Source of the DNA: Dugong dugon
Lineage: Eukaryota; Chordata; Mammalia; Sirenia; Dugongidae
Length of the DNA stretch: 64,000 nucleotides
Reading direction: 5' to 3'
NCBI GenBank assembly: GCA_030035585.1
Contig: CM057466.1
Location: forward strand, 115,194,682 to 115,258,681
The notes under the pieces are model-generated. The model did not search any database. It was not told the origin of the DNA and saw nothing but the letters and a program-made list of their open reading frames with translations. Positions 11,955 through 22,801 of this stretch are shown piece by piece (position 1 is the stretch's first letter; each line of letters starts with the position of its first letter). A program made the translations under genes and the position numbers.

Positions 11955-13080
11955 ACATAAGACAATGACATAATATTTTCAACTCACTAAAAGAAAATAA
12001 TAGTCGACCTAGAACTCATCTAGTGCAAATATTCTTCCAGAATGATAGTAAAATAAAAACATTTTCTGATAAACAAAAACTGAGAGAATATCTATCCACC
12101 AGGCACACACTAAAGTAAATACCAAAGGATGTTCTTCAGACAGAAAGAAAATAATATCACACAGCAGCCAAAAGATGCAGGAATGAAAGGATAAAGAATG
12201 ACTAAAATAGGTAAACACATGGGCCCATCTTAAACAATGTTGACGATTATGACAACGTCTTGTGGGGTTTAATATTTATGTAGAATTAAAATACAAAATA
12301 ACATTATCATGTAAGTTGAGAGGGTATAAACGGATTTTAAATTTTTCTAGGGTTGTGCATTAACTTAGAAGAAATGAAAGTCCTGATTTATCCCAGACTT
12401 TGATAATTCAATAATATATTTGGTACTAAGGAAACCAATAAAAGAAGAGGAAAAGAGTACTTATAAAGCCAGTAGAAAAGGCAAAAAAGAATAATTAAAA
12501 AAAAGAAAACACGTATCCAAAATAAGACCAGAAAAGAGAGAAAAAAGAATACAAAGCACACGAGACAAAGGAAAATCAAATAAAGTGCAAGGCGAGAAAT
12601 CAAATACTCATGTACAAGATATAAAACCAAACACACCAGTGATTATATTAACTTCAGATAGAATTTAAAAAGAATAACAAAACCACCTGAGAGTTGGCCT
12701 TCCTTTTATTATCACCATCCGTGCCCAGGTAATCCTAAACAACGTGAGTGATAAAATACTCCTCCCTCCAGCGAAGCCCTCTCTCACCACCACTACCCCT
12801 CCTGGTACACCACGCGATTAGATAAAATAGACATTAAGGAAAGAAGCATTACTGCAGATGAAAAGGGACACTTCCTAATGATAAAAGGGCTTATTCACAA
12901 AGAAGATGTAACAATTCTAAATTTTTGTGCTTAGTATAACATAACTTCAAAATATATCAAGCAAAAACTGACAGAACTAGAGAAACAAACAAATTCATGA
13001 ATTTAATAGATTTAAGTACCTCTTCATCAATAGATGATACAATAAATGGGGGGTGGGGGGACAGGAAGGTTTTTAAAACA

Positions 13081-13289
13081 TTTGTTGTTGTTGTTGTTAG
13101 TGGCCATCTGTTCTGACCCATTAGGACCCCTGTGTCCAGAGTAGAACTGCTCCATGGGATTTTCAAGGCTGTGACATTTTGGAAGCAGATCGCCAGGCCT
13201 GTCCTCCAAGGTGCCCCTGGGTGCGTTCAAACTGCCAACCTTTGGGCTAGTAGTGGAAAGCTTAACCATTTGCGCCGCCCAGGGACTCC
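13081..13289 (-). mobile_element. AfroSINE, long-body subfamily, with (gtt)n tail
   Basis: The tail repeat 'ttgttgttgttgttgttag' at the left marks the 3' end, and the tRNA-type head is at the right ('ggagtccctgggcggcgcaaatgg' reversed). It is inserted in the old L1. Confidence 0.9.
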
Positions 13290-13786
13290 AACAAATTTGA
13301 CTTGTGAACCAACAACTGCCTAAAACACCTTTCCAGCACACATGGAGCATTACCAGATTGACCCTGTGCTGGGCCATCAAGCAAGTCTCCACAAATTTGA
13401 AAGGACTGAAATGACGCTGTTTTTTTCTCTGACCAGAGTGCAACTAAACTAGAAATCAACAATAAAAAATTACGTAGCAAATCCCCCATAAGCCTGGAAG
13501 TTAAGATATATAATTCTAAATAACCGACAAGTCAAAGGAGAAATTATAATCAAAAGTGTAAATACTCTGAATGGAACCATAATGTATGAGTTTTCTAGTG
13601 CTGCTTCACAAATGATCTTGAACTTCATGGCACCCATTTATGCACTCAGTCTCTGTGGTCAGGAGTCTAGGCACAGCCGCGCTGGACTCCACTCAGGTCT
13701 CACCAAGCTGTGGTCTCATCTGAGCCTGGGGTCCTCTTCCAAGCTCACTGGTTGTTGGCAGAATTCAGTTGCCCTTAGCTGCTAGA

Positions 13787-13957
13787 GGAAACCCTGGTGG
13801 TGTAGTGGTTAAGAGCTATGGCTGCTAACCAAAAGGTCGGCAGTTCAAATCCACGAGGTGCTCCTTGGAAACTCTATGGGGCCGTTCTACTCTGTCCTAT
13901 AGGGTCGCTATGAGTTGGAATATCAACTCAACGGCAACAGGTTTGGTTTTGGTTGGT
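13787..13957 (+). mobile_element. AfroSINE, full length with 12-bp target duplication
   Basis: Complete short-body AfroSINE: A box 'tggtgtagtggttaag', B box 'ggtcggcagttcaaatcc', tail 'gtcgctatgagttgg', end 'ggtttggttttgg'. It is flanked by perfect copies of TTAGCTGCTAGA at 13,775-13,786 and 13,958-13,969, which fixes both ends and implies target-primed reverse transcription. Confidence 0.95.
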
Positions 13958-13969
13958 TTAGCTGCTAGA

Positions 13970-14489
13970 ACCTATAACAGTTTCCTGCCACACGGTCAAA
14001 CTCTATGTAGACAGGAACTATGTCTGCCTTGCTCACTGCTGTATACCTGTCACCTAGCACAGCACAGAGGACGTAGCAGGAATGCAGTAAAAATGCATGC
14101 AAGGAGGAAAGGGAGGCAGGAAGAACGGAGTTACCTCCAAAGGCGAGGGCACATGTGCAAACTTGTCAAAACAAACATTGATTCTGTTATTTACAAACTC
14201 AAAATAACAGCCTCAGTCGCATTCAAGATGCAGGAGGAAGGAGAAATAATACCATTATTTCTCATATTTAGAACGAGCTGGCTGTTGAATGCAACTTCCA
14301 ATTCAGATTCACTGTACCTAAATTAGCAATTCTCAAAGTGTTAGAAAACTGTAAAATATACCTACCATGAAGACCACTTGAGAGGCGTATCAGAATTGTA
14401 CTGGAGAATAAAGGGCTGGCGATATGGTGTCTGCTTAGGTAGTGCCAAGGGAGAGGCACTGAAGAATGGACTCTGCCGTGTGATCCGCT
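13970..14489. other. Single-copy sequence
   Basis: No gene is recognised. A short MER5-like 'attctcaaagtgttagaaaactg' at 14,329 is too weak to annotate. Confidence 0.45.
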
Positions 14490-14625
14490 CATGCCAGCCT
14501 CTCTGAGCCTCAGTCACCTCAAGTGGGTGATGATGGTTGCTTCAGAAAGCTGTCATGAGGATTAAATAGGCGAAAGACAGCCAAGGCACTTTGAAAAGTG
14601 CTCTTCAAATGTGAGAGATTATTGG
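14490..14625 (+). repeat. MIR SINE
   Basis: The core 'ctgtcatgaggattaaatag', then 'aaggcactttgaaaagtgct', matches the MIR 'gttgtgaggattaaatgag ... aagcgcttagcacagtgc' pattern. Confidence 0.65.
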
Positions 14626-15184
14626 GCAAAACACACCGGCCATCATCTCCCCATCACTTCTGAGGTCAATGATATTGGCAAAGAAGAGTGAGCAGTTCCA
14701 GGGTATCATGACACCCCAAGGACATCATAGCATAGTGAGACATTGCCTTACTGAACCCCAAAGCTGGTTTGATGCCACCTATATTTTCAGGCCCACCCAA
14801 GGTCGATGTGTTTCCCAGGCAGGGCATACAGGAGGACGTGCAGACCCGTGGCTAACAACTTCAGCCGGCCTGGTTCTATCTATTTGTGACTCAACTCCAC
14901 CGTGGCTTCTGAGCAAACCTCTGACTTGCCCCTAATTTCTCAGACACAATCTAGATACGGAAATCTGGCCCTTCTCAAAAGTTGTCTTTACTTAAGGGAA
15001 ATCAAAAAGTCACAAATAAAAACAGGAAGATCCCTGAGTTGCTAGCAAAGATAGCTAGTAATCAGATCATTTGTATATATCTTATTAATGCAAAATAGTT
15101 CATCTGACTTCAGGACTTTGCAATGTCATTTTGAAGCATATTCACCTGATATTAAAACTTAAAAATGAGAATGAGAATCCAATA
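14626..15184. other. Single-copy sequence
   Basis: No recognisable gene or repeat is seen. Confidence 0.45.
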
Positions 15185-15745
15185 GTAGCATTATCCATAT
15201 AGCCGAGAGGTAGAAACAACCCAAATGTTCCTCAGCTGATGAATGGATGAACAAAAGGTGGCATATCCATCCAATGGACTATTATTTGGGGGTGCGGGGG
15301 AGAAATGAAGTTCTGATACATACTACAATGTAAATGAACCTTGAAAACATTCATGATTTATACTTTAGAATTTTTCATCCCAGGATTTTAAAAAACCTTG
15401 AAAACATTAAGATGATTGAAAGAAGCAAGACACAAAGACCACGAACTGTAGGATTCCATTGATATGAAATGTCCAGAATAGGCAAATCCACAGAGACAGA
15501 AAGCAGATAAGGGGTTGCCAGAGGCTGGGGGCGGGGGAGAAGGGGCAGCTGGAGGGAAAGGGGAGTGACTGCTGATGAGCACCGGGTTTTTGAGGGGTGA
15601 AGAAAATGTTTTAAAAGCAATGGTGATGATTGCACAACTCTGTGAATATGCTAAAAACCACTGCATTGTAAACTTTCCATGGGTGAATTATATGGTGTCT
15701 GAATGACTGTATCTCAATAAAGTTGTGATAAAAAGTAAATAAATA
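15185..15745 (+). mobile_element. L1M 3' end
   Basis: Classic L1 terminal sequence: 'ggtagaaacaacccaaatg' near the start, 'ggggttgccagaggctggg' in the middle, and 'tgcattgtaaactttccatgggtgaattatatgg' followed by 'tctcaataaagttg' at the end. The fragment is old and the reading frame is destroyed. Confidence 0.85.
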
Positions 15746-16344
15746 AGAACCCAGCAGACTTTTTCATTCCAGCCTTGTTGGTGTGAACACTATCAATTTA
15801 TCTGGAATCTAAGTGACCTGTCTGGAATGTTTAACAAACAAATTTTTCTCATGAATTATACATATAACTTAAAATAATACTCGATGGGGGCTGGGAGGAG
15901 GACAGGCCCCTCCATCACCCAGGGTGAAAGTCCTGCACATTAACCACAGGACGGTTCACTGAAGCAGGTAATGGATTGGTCTGTGGAAACAAGAAATCTT
16001 TGTGGGACTGAGTGTGATTATTCATATAGTCTGCTTGCTAATCATGGCCAGTAGGAACAGTGCTGTAAGTGCTTTTAAGAACCCTGAAGTCAGGGATAAG
16101 TTAAATGGCTGAGCAAAACGCAAGCGGATACGCTTAGGTAGCTCTGCTCTCGTATCGTTAAAAACAGTTTAATTTTCACAATTATATAAGGTTGCATGGT
16201 CACAATGCATTTTCCACGAACGAGAGTATTGTAAGATGATGGTTTACACGTGAATATGTTTTCATACACTGTACAAATATGTATATATTTGTATATTTTG
16301 AGGTGGGAACAGATTTCAGCGGTTTCTACACTAACACAGACAAG
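15746..16344. other. Single-copy sequence
   Basis: No gene is seen. A short AT palindrome 'aaatatgtatatattt' lies near 16,276. Confidence 0.45.
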
Positions 16345-16520
16345 AAAGAAAGGCCTGGTGGTCTACTTCGGAAAATCAGCCAGTGAAAACCCTATGGGTC
16401 ACAACGGTTTGATCTGCAACTGATGGTGGGGATGGCGCAGGACCAGTCAATGTCTCATTCTTTTGCGCACGGGGTAGCCACGAGTCAGGACCGACTCAAC
16501 AGCAGCTGACAACAACAACA
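16345..16520 (+). mobile_element. tRNA-Gly-type SINE, 5'-truncated (copy D)
   Basis: Starts in the shared body ('aaggcctggtggtctacttc') and continues 'gatctgcaactgatggtggggatggcgcaggaccag', then the RTE-like end 'gagtcaggaccgactcaacagcagctgacaacaacaaca'. The same block order is found reversed at 26,284-26,619 and 49,498-49,832, where a tRNA-Gly head is present. Here the head is lost. Confidence 0.75.
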
Positions 16521-17772
16521 TGTCAAAAGTCAGGACACACCCGATCTCTGCACACTGCTCACATCCTTTTAGTTTGAAAGACGCTAAAGAGGAATAAAAC
16601 GTCAGATTAACTCCCTTCTATGGGTCCGAGCATGACCACGTGCCTTTAGCAGATAAACATAGTCTATGGGGTCTGGCAGTCTCTTGGGTTGTTTTCCATG
16701 ATTCCATCCTTGATGCCAAAAGTTGAGTTGTTCTCACAGGACTATCCACCTGGGCATATTTTCTTGCAGTTTCCCTTGTGGGGGTCCCAGGGGCAGACCC
16801 TTCCTCCTGGCTTTGAGCAGCTGACCGGGCACGGAGGCTTTCTGCTAACGCCTAGAAAGGCTGTGCAGTGCACTCCAAGGGACTGCAGAGAAGATGGGCT
16901 TCCAGAAACTCCCCGGAAGTGAAGCCAAGCCAGGCACACCTGGAGAAGCAGGAAAGAGGCCTCTCTTCACAAGGCCTTGACGGCGAGCTTGTACACCTTT
17001 GACTGAAGGACGAGAACCGTGTCTGTGGCCGCCGTCCCCCACACCATGTGACTAACCGAAGCAGGCAGTGGTCCTGCACACACCTCCTGGGCGGTGGCCC
17101 AGGCTCTCCAACCCCCAAACCTTCTTTCTCTCCTTCTTCAGGAGTCTGGCTGGACCCCAACTGAGCCCAGACCTTTGTAAAATCCACCCCTGAAGAGCAG
17201 AACGGGCATGGGACAGAGCATGCTGCAGACCAGAAGTGGCGACCCTCACCTGCCAGCAGTGGGTGAGACATGCTGGTGGCACCCTGGAGCAGCACTTTGA
17301 GAAACAGGCCTCCCAACGAGACCAGCTCGCCCCTAGAACACCTGTCCGGAAGCACAGGCAGCATTCCAGATGCTACAGTGGAGTCGCCAGGCATTTGGCG
17401 TTTAGGACTTGGCAGTCACCAACAGCATAGCAGGAACTGCTGGCATGAACAATCACACGCTGCCCTCCAGCCGCCCCACTCTGAGCCACAAAGTCCCTCC
17501 TGTTAGTGTTTTAGCATCCCAAACTCACACAACCACCGAGAAACAGCACCAGAGGAGGAATGTCTTCTCCATCACCCTCAACAATTAACCACCAGGTGAG
17601 TGCTGACAAGCAGACAGACTATGACTATCAGGCCTCTTGAGCACTTCTCTTAATCGTTCATTTTCCCCTTGTGCCCTAACGAGCCCACAGTTATGTCTGA
17701 AGACATCAGCTCCTGCAGAATTCATAGTCCCAGAAGTTGCCAACAATACACCCAGGGTGCTTATATTGGTCA
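16521..17772. other. Single-copy, GC-richer sequence
   Basis: The region 16,850-17,500 is GC-richer and stays open for 180 codons on the minus strand (16,852-17,394), with long open frames on the other strand too. The composition is Ser/Gly/Pro/Cys-rich and no domain is recognised, so I do not call a gene. Confidence 0.45.
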
Positions 17773-17899
17773 GTGTCCCTGGTGGTGCAAATGGTGAATG
17801 CACTCAGCTGCTCACTAAACGGTGAGTTCTAGTCTGACACACATGGGGTCGCCATGAGTCAGAGTCGACTCGAAGGCAACTGGTTTGGTCTTTGGTTTA
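17773..17899 (+). mobile_element. AfroSINE, internally deleted
   Basis: The head 'gtccctggtggtgcaaatgg' is followed after a short body by the tail 'gtcgccatgagtcagagtcgactcg' and 'tggtttggtctttgg'. The middle of the body is missing. Confidence 0.85.
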
Positions 17900-18550
17900 T
17901 ACTGGTCATCAAATAGTTATGTTTCTGGTTTTGAGAACCCTGTCCAAAAAAATTGGTATGTTTCAAGATTTTAATGTTTGGATATAATCTGTTTCCCTTA
18001 CTTTTCTGCACTCTGATATAGCAGAGAGCATGGAAGTGAAGTCACTACAAACAGCTGGTCTAAATTATTCTTGAGTTAATCTTTGTAACACCCTCTGTGG
18101 CTGCAGAGTGTGCATATTCTCGGCACTCCTCGTTCGGCGCCGTAGACATTGTTATGAGGCTTGTAGAGCATGGGTAAAAATGTTTCTTTCATTCTGAGTC
18201 TTTAATTTTATGTTTGAGCTCTCCATAAAAATAGCTTGTAATTGCTTTTTGACAGTAATAAGCCTATGAGTGTGACTCAAAATTTTGAGATATTATGTTC
18301 TTTTGTAATTGTACTCAGTGAAAACATAGTTCAATATGGAACTTAAAGCAAAAATCCCAGCTTGTGCAGTTCCTATATTCAACTGACACCATTAAAGTTC
18401 CAGCCAAACTGAGTGCACCAGGAGGGACTGATGAGCCCTTCACACATATTTTCTAACAAAGCTCATTTTTATCAACAGCAAGTCTTTCTTTACACAAGCT
18501 ACAATGGGCAAAAGGAAGAAAATTCAGAGCATTCAGTTGTTCTCTCCCTA
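17900..18550. other. Single-copy sequence
   Basis: AT-rich with no recognised gene or repeat. Confidence 0.45.
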
Positions 18551-18561
18551 CATCCAGTTTG

Positions 18562-18773
18562 GACACCTTAGGTAGTTCAAACAGTTAACGTGCTCTGCTG
18601 CTAACCAAAAGGTTGGTGATTTGAGTTCACCCAGAGGCAGCTCAGAAGAAAGGCCTGGTGCTCCACTTCTCAAAAATCAGCCACTGAGAACCCCATGGAG
18701 CACAGTTCTACTGACACACATCGGGGCACTGTGAGTGGAGTCAACCTGATGGCAGCTGGTGCTGTTTGCATTG
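18562..18773 (+). mobile_element. AfroSINE, long-body subfamily, with 11-bp target duplication
   Basis: Near full length. It is flanked by CATCCAGTTTG at 18,551-18,561 and 18,774-18,784. The body 'agaaaggcctggtgctccacttc' and the tail 'tgagtggagtcaacctgatggcag' are diverged. Confidence 0.92.
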
Positions 18774-18784
18774 CATCCAGTTTG

Positions 18785-19328
18785 CATTGAGCTAGACAGT
18801 AGTAACAACTCCAAACCTTTGGAACAGTAATAACTCCAAACCTTTGATTCCATCTAAAGGACAATCTGACCAGACAGCCCACAAATGGCACAGTGTAGAA
18901 TGTAAGTAAAGTAAAGCAAGAAATTAAAAGCCAAAAGCACTCCATGCCTTCCAGGCGAGAATTGAGAAGGATGCCACTCAAAGCAGCCAAGGGATTATAC
19001 AGAGATGATATGATGTGTTTAAATTGGTTCCCATGTTTTTCAGGGAAACAAATCAAATATAATATGCTACCACACAAGTGAGAAATCTATTAACGAAGTC
19101 TCATAAACACCAAGTCAACACAAAGTTTTCATGTGTTCTGTGGTTATCCAAATTAAATTTCTTCCATAAAGCATGGGTGCACAGGTAGCCCCTTCCTTAA
19201 ATTTCAATCAACAGCACTGAATGGGTTGGCATGAAGGAGCTGTATGTGGTATCTGCAGGGCCCAGGAACCTGCCACTCTCATTTGTATTAAATAGCATCA
19301 CTGGTCCACTGCCATTTTTCTCAGTAGC
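18785..19328. other. Single-copy sequence
   Basis: No gene is seen. A short local duplication of 'gtaataactccaaacctttg' lies at about 18,803-18,850. Confidence 0.45.
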
Positions 19329-19344
19329 AAGAAATAATATAGAG

Positions 19345-20891
19345 GACTTCAGCAAAATGGCGCTCTAGGCAGAAGCACCACGCCGTCCCTCCACAGCAGA
19401 GATCTGAACAACTAAGCCAAACAGAGAAAACAGCAATTCTAAAACCCTAAAACATCAAATGAAGAGATAAAGAACTTAGCCAAGCACCAAATGGAGTGAG
19501 AAAACTGACAGAGAAAGGAGAGCAAGGAGAGATTCATACAGAGGTCCCCTATCAGCTAACACAGCATGGATCCGCCATCTTGGAGACCAGCAAATAGGGG
19601 GTACGAGAAAGCAGCTTCACGGAGCTTCCAGCAGGAGACAAAACAACAGGTAATTTGCTATATACGCTTTCCCACCCTTCTTCACCTCCACTCAGCCTCG
19701 ATCACAAAAGGACAAATATTGTATGAGACTCTATTATAAAAACCCATGAAAAAGTTTACACATAAAAAATTAACAATCTTTGTTGGTTACCAGGCATGGG
19801 AGGGGTGGGGGGGAAATACTAAATAGGCAATAGATAAGTGGTGTCTTGGGTGAAGGGTGAGACAGTACACAATACTGGGGAAACCAGCATAACTTGTACA
19901 TGGAAAGGTCGTGGAAGCTCCATAGACACATCCAAACTCCCTGAGGGACTGAATCGTGGGGCAGAGGGTTGTGGGGACCATGGTCTCAGGGAACATCTAG
20001 CTCAATTGGCATAACACAATTTAGAAAGACAATGTTCTACATTCTACCTTGGTGAGTAGCGTCTGGGGTCTTAAAAGCCTGTGAGCAGCCATCTAAGATA
20101 CTCCACTGGTCTCATCCCTTCGGGAGCAAGGGGGAATGAAGAGAACAGGATACAAGGAAAGGATTAGTCCAAAGGACTAATGGACAGCAGCTACCAAGGC
20201 CTCCACCAGACTGAGTCCAGTACAGCTAGATGGTGTCTGGCTACCACCACTGACTGCTCTGACCAGGATCACAACAAAGGGTTCTGGACAGAGCTGGAGA
20301 AGGATGTAGAACAAAATGCTAACACACACAAAAAAAGACCAGATTTACTGGCCTAAAGGAGACTGGAGAAACCCCGAGAGTGTGGCCCCCTGACACCCTT
20401 TTAGCTCAGTGGTGAAGTCACTTCTGAGGTTCACCATTCAGCCAGGGATTGGACAGCCCCATAAAACAAAATGGGACTAATGAGGAACAGCAGTCCAGGG
20501 ACAAGGGCTAGAAGGCAGAAGGGGACAGGAAAGCTGGTGATAGGGAACCCAAGGTTGAGTAAGGACAGTGTTGATCTGTTGCGAGGTTGTTAACCATTGT
20601 CATAGGGCAACATGTGTACTGACTGTTTAATGAGAAGCTATTTTGTTCTGTAAACCTTCATCTAAAGTGAGAATAGCAGCACAATTGGAAGAGCGTAGTT
20701 GATGTCACTGAACTGTGCATGTAGAAATTTTTGAAAGGGTGTGTTTTTGGCCCAAAAACAAAAGGTCGAGAAGGGAGAGGGTTGACATGTCGTGGGGTTG
20801 TTAACCAATGTCGTAAAATAATATGTGTACTACTGTTTAATGAGATACTATTTGTTCTGTAAATTTGCACCTGAAGTACTAAAAAAAAAAG
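19345..20891 (+). mobile_element. Mini-L1: L1 5' UTR joined to L1 3' end
   Basis: A 1.55-kb unit starting 'gacttcagcaaaatggcgctc', the promoter-type start of an L1, and switching at about 19,700 to the end of ORF2 and the 3' UTR ('aaaggacaaatattgtatgag', also at 56,345). ORF1 and nearly all of ORF2 are absent. It ends in an A-run. The whole unit is flanked by a perfect 16-bp duplication, AAGAAATAATATAGAG, at 19,329-19,344 and 20,892-20,907, so it was inserted as one piece. The last part (20,585-20,880) is a diverged tandem duplicate of a segment beginning 'gttgttaacca'. No coding capacity remains. Confidence 0.88.
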
Positions 20892-20907
20892 AAGAAATAA
20901 TATAGAG

Positions 20908-21279
20908 TAGTTTCCAGATACATAGATTAGCATCTGAAAGTTAGGAGAAAGAGATGGTATTAACAGTTAAAGTCCAGGAGAATAAAATGTAACTAAATGA
21001 TTTAACTCTAAGGCCAATGTTTTCTATCATGATGGGTCTGAACACTCAACAGATAGATATCTCAGAGCTATAGAATTTGTTGTCCACAACTTGGACAAGA
21101 CAAAATAAGCAAGATTCCATGACTATCAGTGCAATATGATCAGAAACTGAACAAAGCAACCAATCAAAGGAAGGGGAGGAGAATCTTCTTTCTAAGCTTC
21201 AAAAGCAATGTTGCAATTTTTTTTTATTTTTAAAATAGAAAACAGTAAATGAGAAACAAAACTCATTGTTTCTAACAAG
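20908..21279. other. Single-copy sequence
   Basis: No recognised gene or repeat. Confidence 0.45.
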
Positions 21280-21605
21280 TTGTTGTTGTGGTTGGTTATC
21301 ACCAAGTCAGCTCCAACTCGTGTATAACAGAATGAAAAGCTGCCTTGTCCTGCACCATCTTCCTGATTACTGGTATGTTTGAGTCCATTTTTGCAACTTC
21401 TGTGTCAACCCATCTCATTGAGGGTTTCCCTCATTTTTAGTGACCCTCTGCTTTACCAAACATGATGTCCTTTTCTAGCAATTGTTCTTTCCTAATGACA
21501 TGTCCAAAATAAGCAAGACAAAGTCTTGCCATCCTTGCTTCTAAGGAGCATTCTGGCCGTACTTCCTCCAAGACAGATTTGTTCCTTCTTCTGGCAGTCC
21601 ATGGT
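21280..21605 (-). mobile_element. RTE LINE 3' fragment, part 1
   Basis: Antisense RTE 3' end: a (gtt)n-like tail, 'accaagtcagctccaactcg', then sequence matching the C-terminal part of the RTE reverse transcriptase frame with many changes. It continues at 22,518 after an inserted LTR. The split falls inside 'gcagtccatggtatattc', a motif intact in the copies at 39,163 and 44,688. Confidence 0.88.
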
Positions 21606-22512
21606 TATCTTAGTTCTCTAGTGCTGCTATAACAAATATACCACATGTGAATGGCTTTAACAAACAGAAATTTATTTTCTCACAGTTAAGGAGGCTAGAA
21701 GTCCAAATTCAGAGTGCTGGCTCACAGGGAAGGCTTTCTCTCTGACAGCTCTGGAGGAAGGTCGTGTTGATCAGGATAGCCTCTTATCAGCCATATCTGC
21801 AGGCAGGCCTCTCTGTCTGTCAGCCCCTCGGCCTGGCCTCTGCCCTGCTCAGAAAAGTGTTACAAAGCTCTTTAGCTCCGTCGAATAAGTGCCCAGGGGC
21901 ACACCACTCCGCCAGGAAGCCTCCTGCCAAAAGATGCTCAGCTCTCTCTTGCTCTGTCTCATGCCAATCTCCTGGTTCTGCTGTGGTGGTTTCTCTGCCA
22001 CTGCTTCTCTACATCTTAAGCCGTTTCCAGTGTTACAGCTCTCTCTCCCTCTCTCTCTTTCTCTCACTCTGTCTCCTATTTCGAGAAGTTTCTCAGCACA
22101 GTGACCCTGGGTCCAAAGGATGCACTCTGCTCCCGTCTCTTCTTCTTGGTGGTATTGAGGTCCCTATCTCTGCTTGCTTCTCTCTCCTTTTATCTCTTGT
22201 AAGATAAAAGGTGTGGCTCAAGTAAGGGCATGACTTGAATAAGAGTGGTAAAGGGTGATGACTTGAGTCACACCCTCTAGTAAAGACTGACTCAAGATAC
22301 ATCCCACCTTAATACTGCCTAATAAACACAACGGACAACGCGCTCTCAAATGGGACCATAGCTACAGGCATAGAGGCTAGGATTTACAACATATCACAAA
22401 ATAGAGGATAATTACATCAGATCACAAAATGGAGGACAACCACACAATGCTGGGGGTCACAGCCTAGCCAAGTTGACATATATTTTTGAGGGCCACAATT
22501 CTATCCATAACA
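21606..22512 (-). mobile_element. Solo LTR (LTR-A) with a segment shared with LTR-B
   Basis: A 907-bp element flanked by the 5-bp duplication ATGGT at 21,601-21,605 and 22,513-22,517, inserted in an RTE copy. Its ends match the LTR-A group (7,382, 41,643). Its middle (about 21,780-22,170) matches the interior of LTR-B copy 2 (about 47,040-47,400) in the same relative orientation, for example 'gttacaaagctctttagct' against 'attacaaagttcttttagct'. It encodes nothing. Confidence 0.85.
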
Positions 22513-22517
22513 ATGGT

Positions 22518-22801
22518 ATAATCAGTATTCTTCACCAACACCATAATTAAAATGCATCAATTCTTCTTCTGTCTTCCTTTCTCATTGTCCAGCCTTTGCA
22601 TGCATATGAAGTGATTGAAAATACCACAGCTTGGTCAGGCGCACTTTGTCATCAAAGTAATATCTTTGCTTTTTAAAACTTTAAAGAGGTCGTTTGCAAC
22701 AGATTTACCCAATGCAATATATTGTTTGATTTCTTGACTAATGCTTCTGTGGATGTTAATTGTTGATCCAGGTAGAATGAAATCATTGACAACTTCAATT
22801 T
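22518..22801 (-). mobile_element. RTE LINE 3' fragment, part 2
   Basis: Continuation of the RTE copy at 21,280: 'caacaccataattaaaatgc', 'cattgtccagcctttgcatgc', 'tttaaagaggtcgtttgcaaca'. It ends at about 22,801 by 5' truncation. Confidence 0.88.

Larger units (their letters stand above)
10450..13575 (+). mobile_element. Old L1 (L1M type) remnant, interrupted
   Basis: A degraded L1 in plus orientation with inserted younger elements. Recognisable stretches are 'ttaagccacagattcaagaag' (10,650), 'ctgacagctgactcctca' (11,141), 'gataaacaaaaactgagaga' (12,069), 'acagaactagagaaacaaac' (12,972) and 'aactagaaatcaacaat' (13,447). These match the usual order of L1 internal sequence by memory. Stops and indels are everywhere, so it codes for nothing. 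It is split by the elements at 10,792-11,127, 11,182-11,954 and 13,081-13,289. Confidence 0.7.

Noticed and set aside
16852..17394. 180-codon minus-strand frame
   Set aside because: Same reason: GC-rich segment open on both strands without domain signals.
18803..18850. Short direct repeat 'gtaataactccaaacctttg' as a mobile element border
   Set aside because: The copies are almost adjacent with no element between; simple local duplication is enough.
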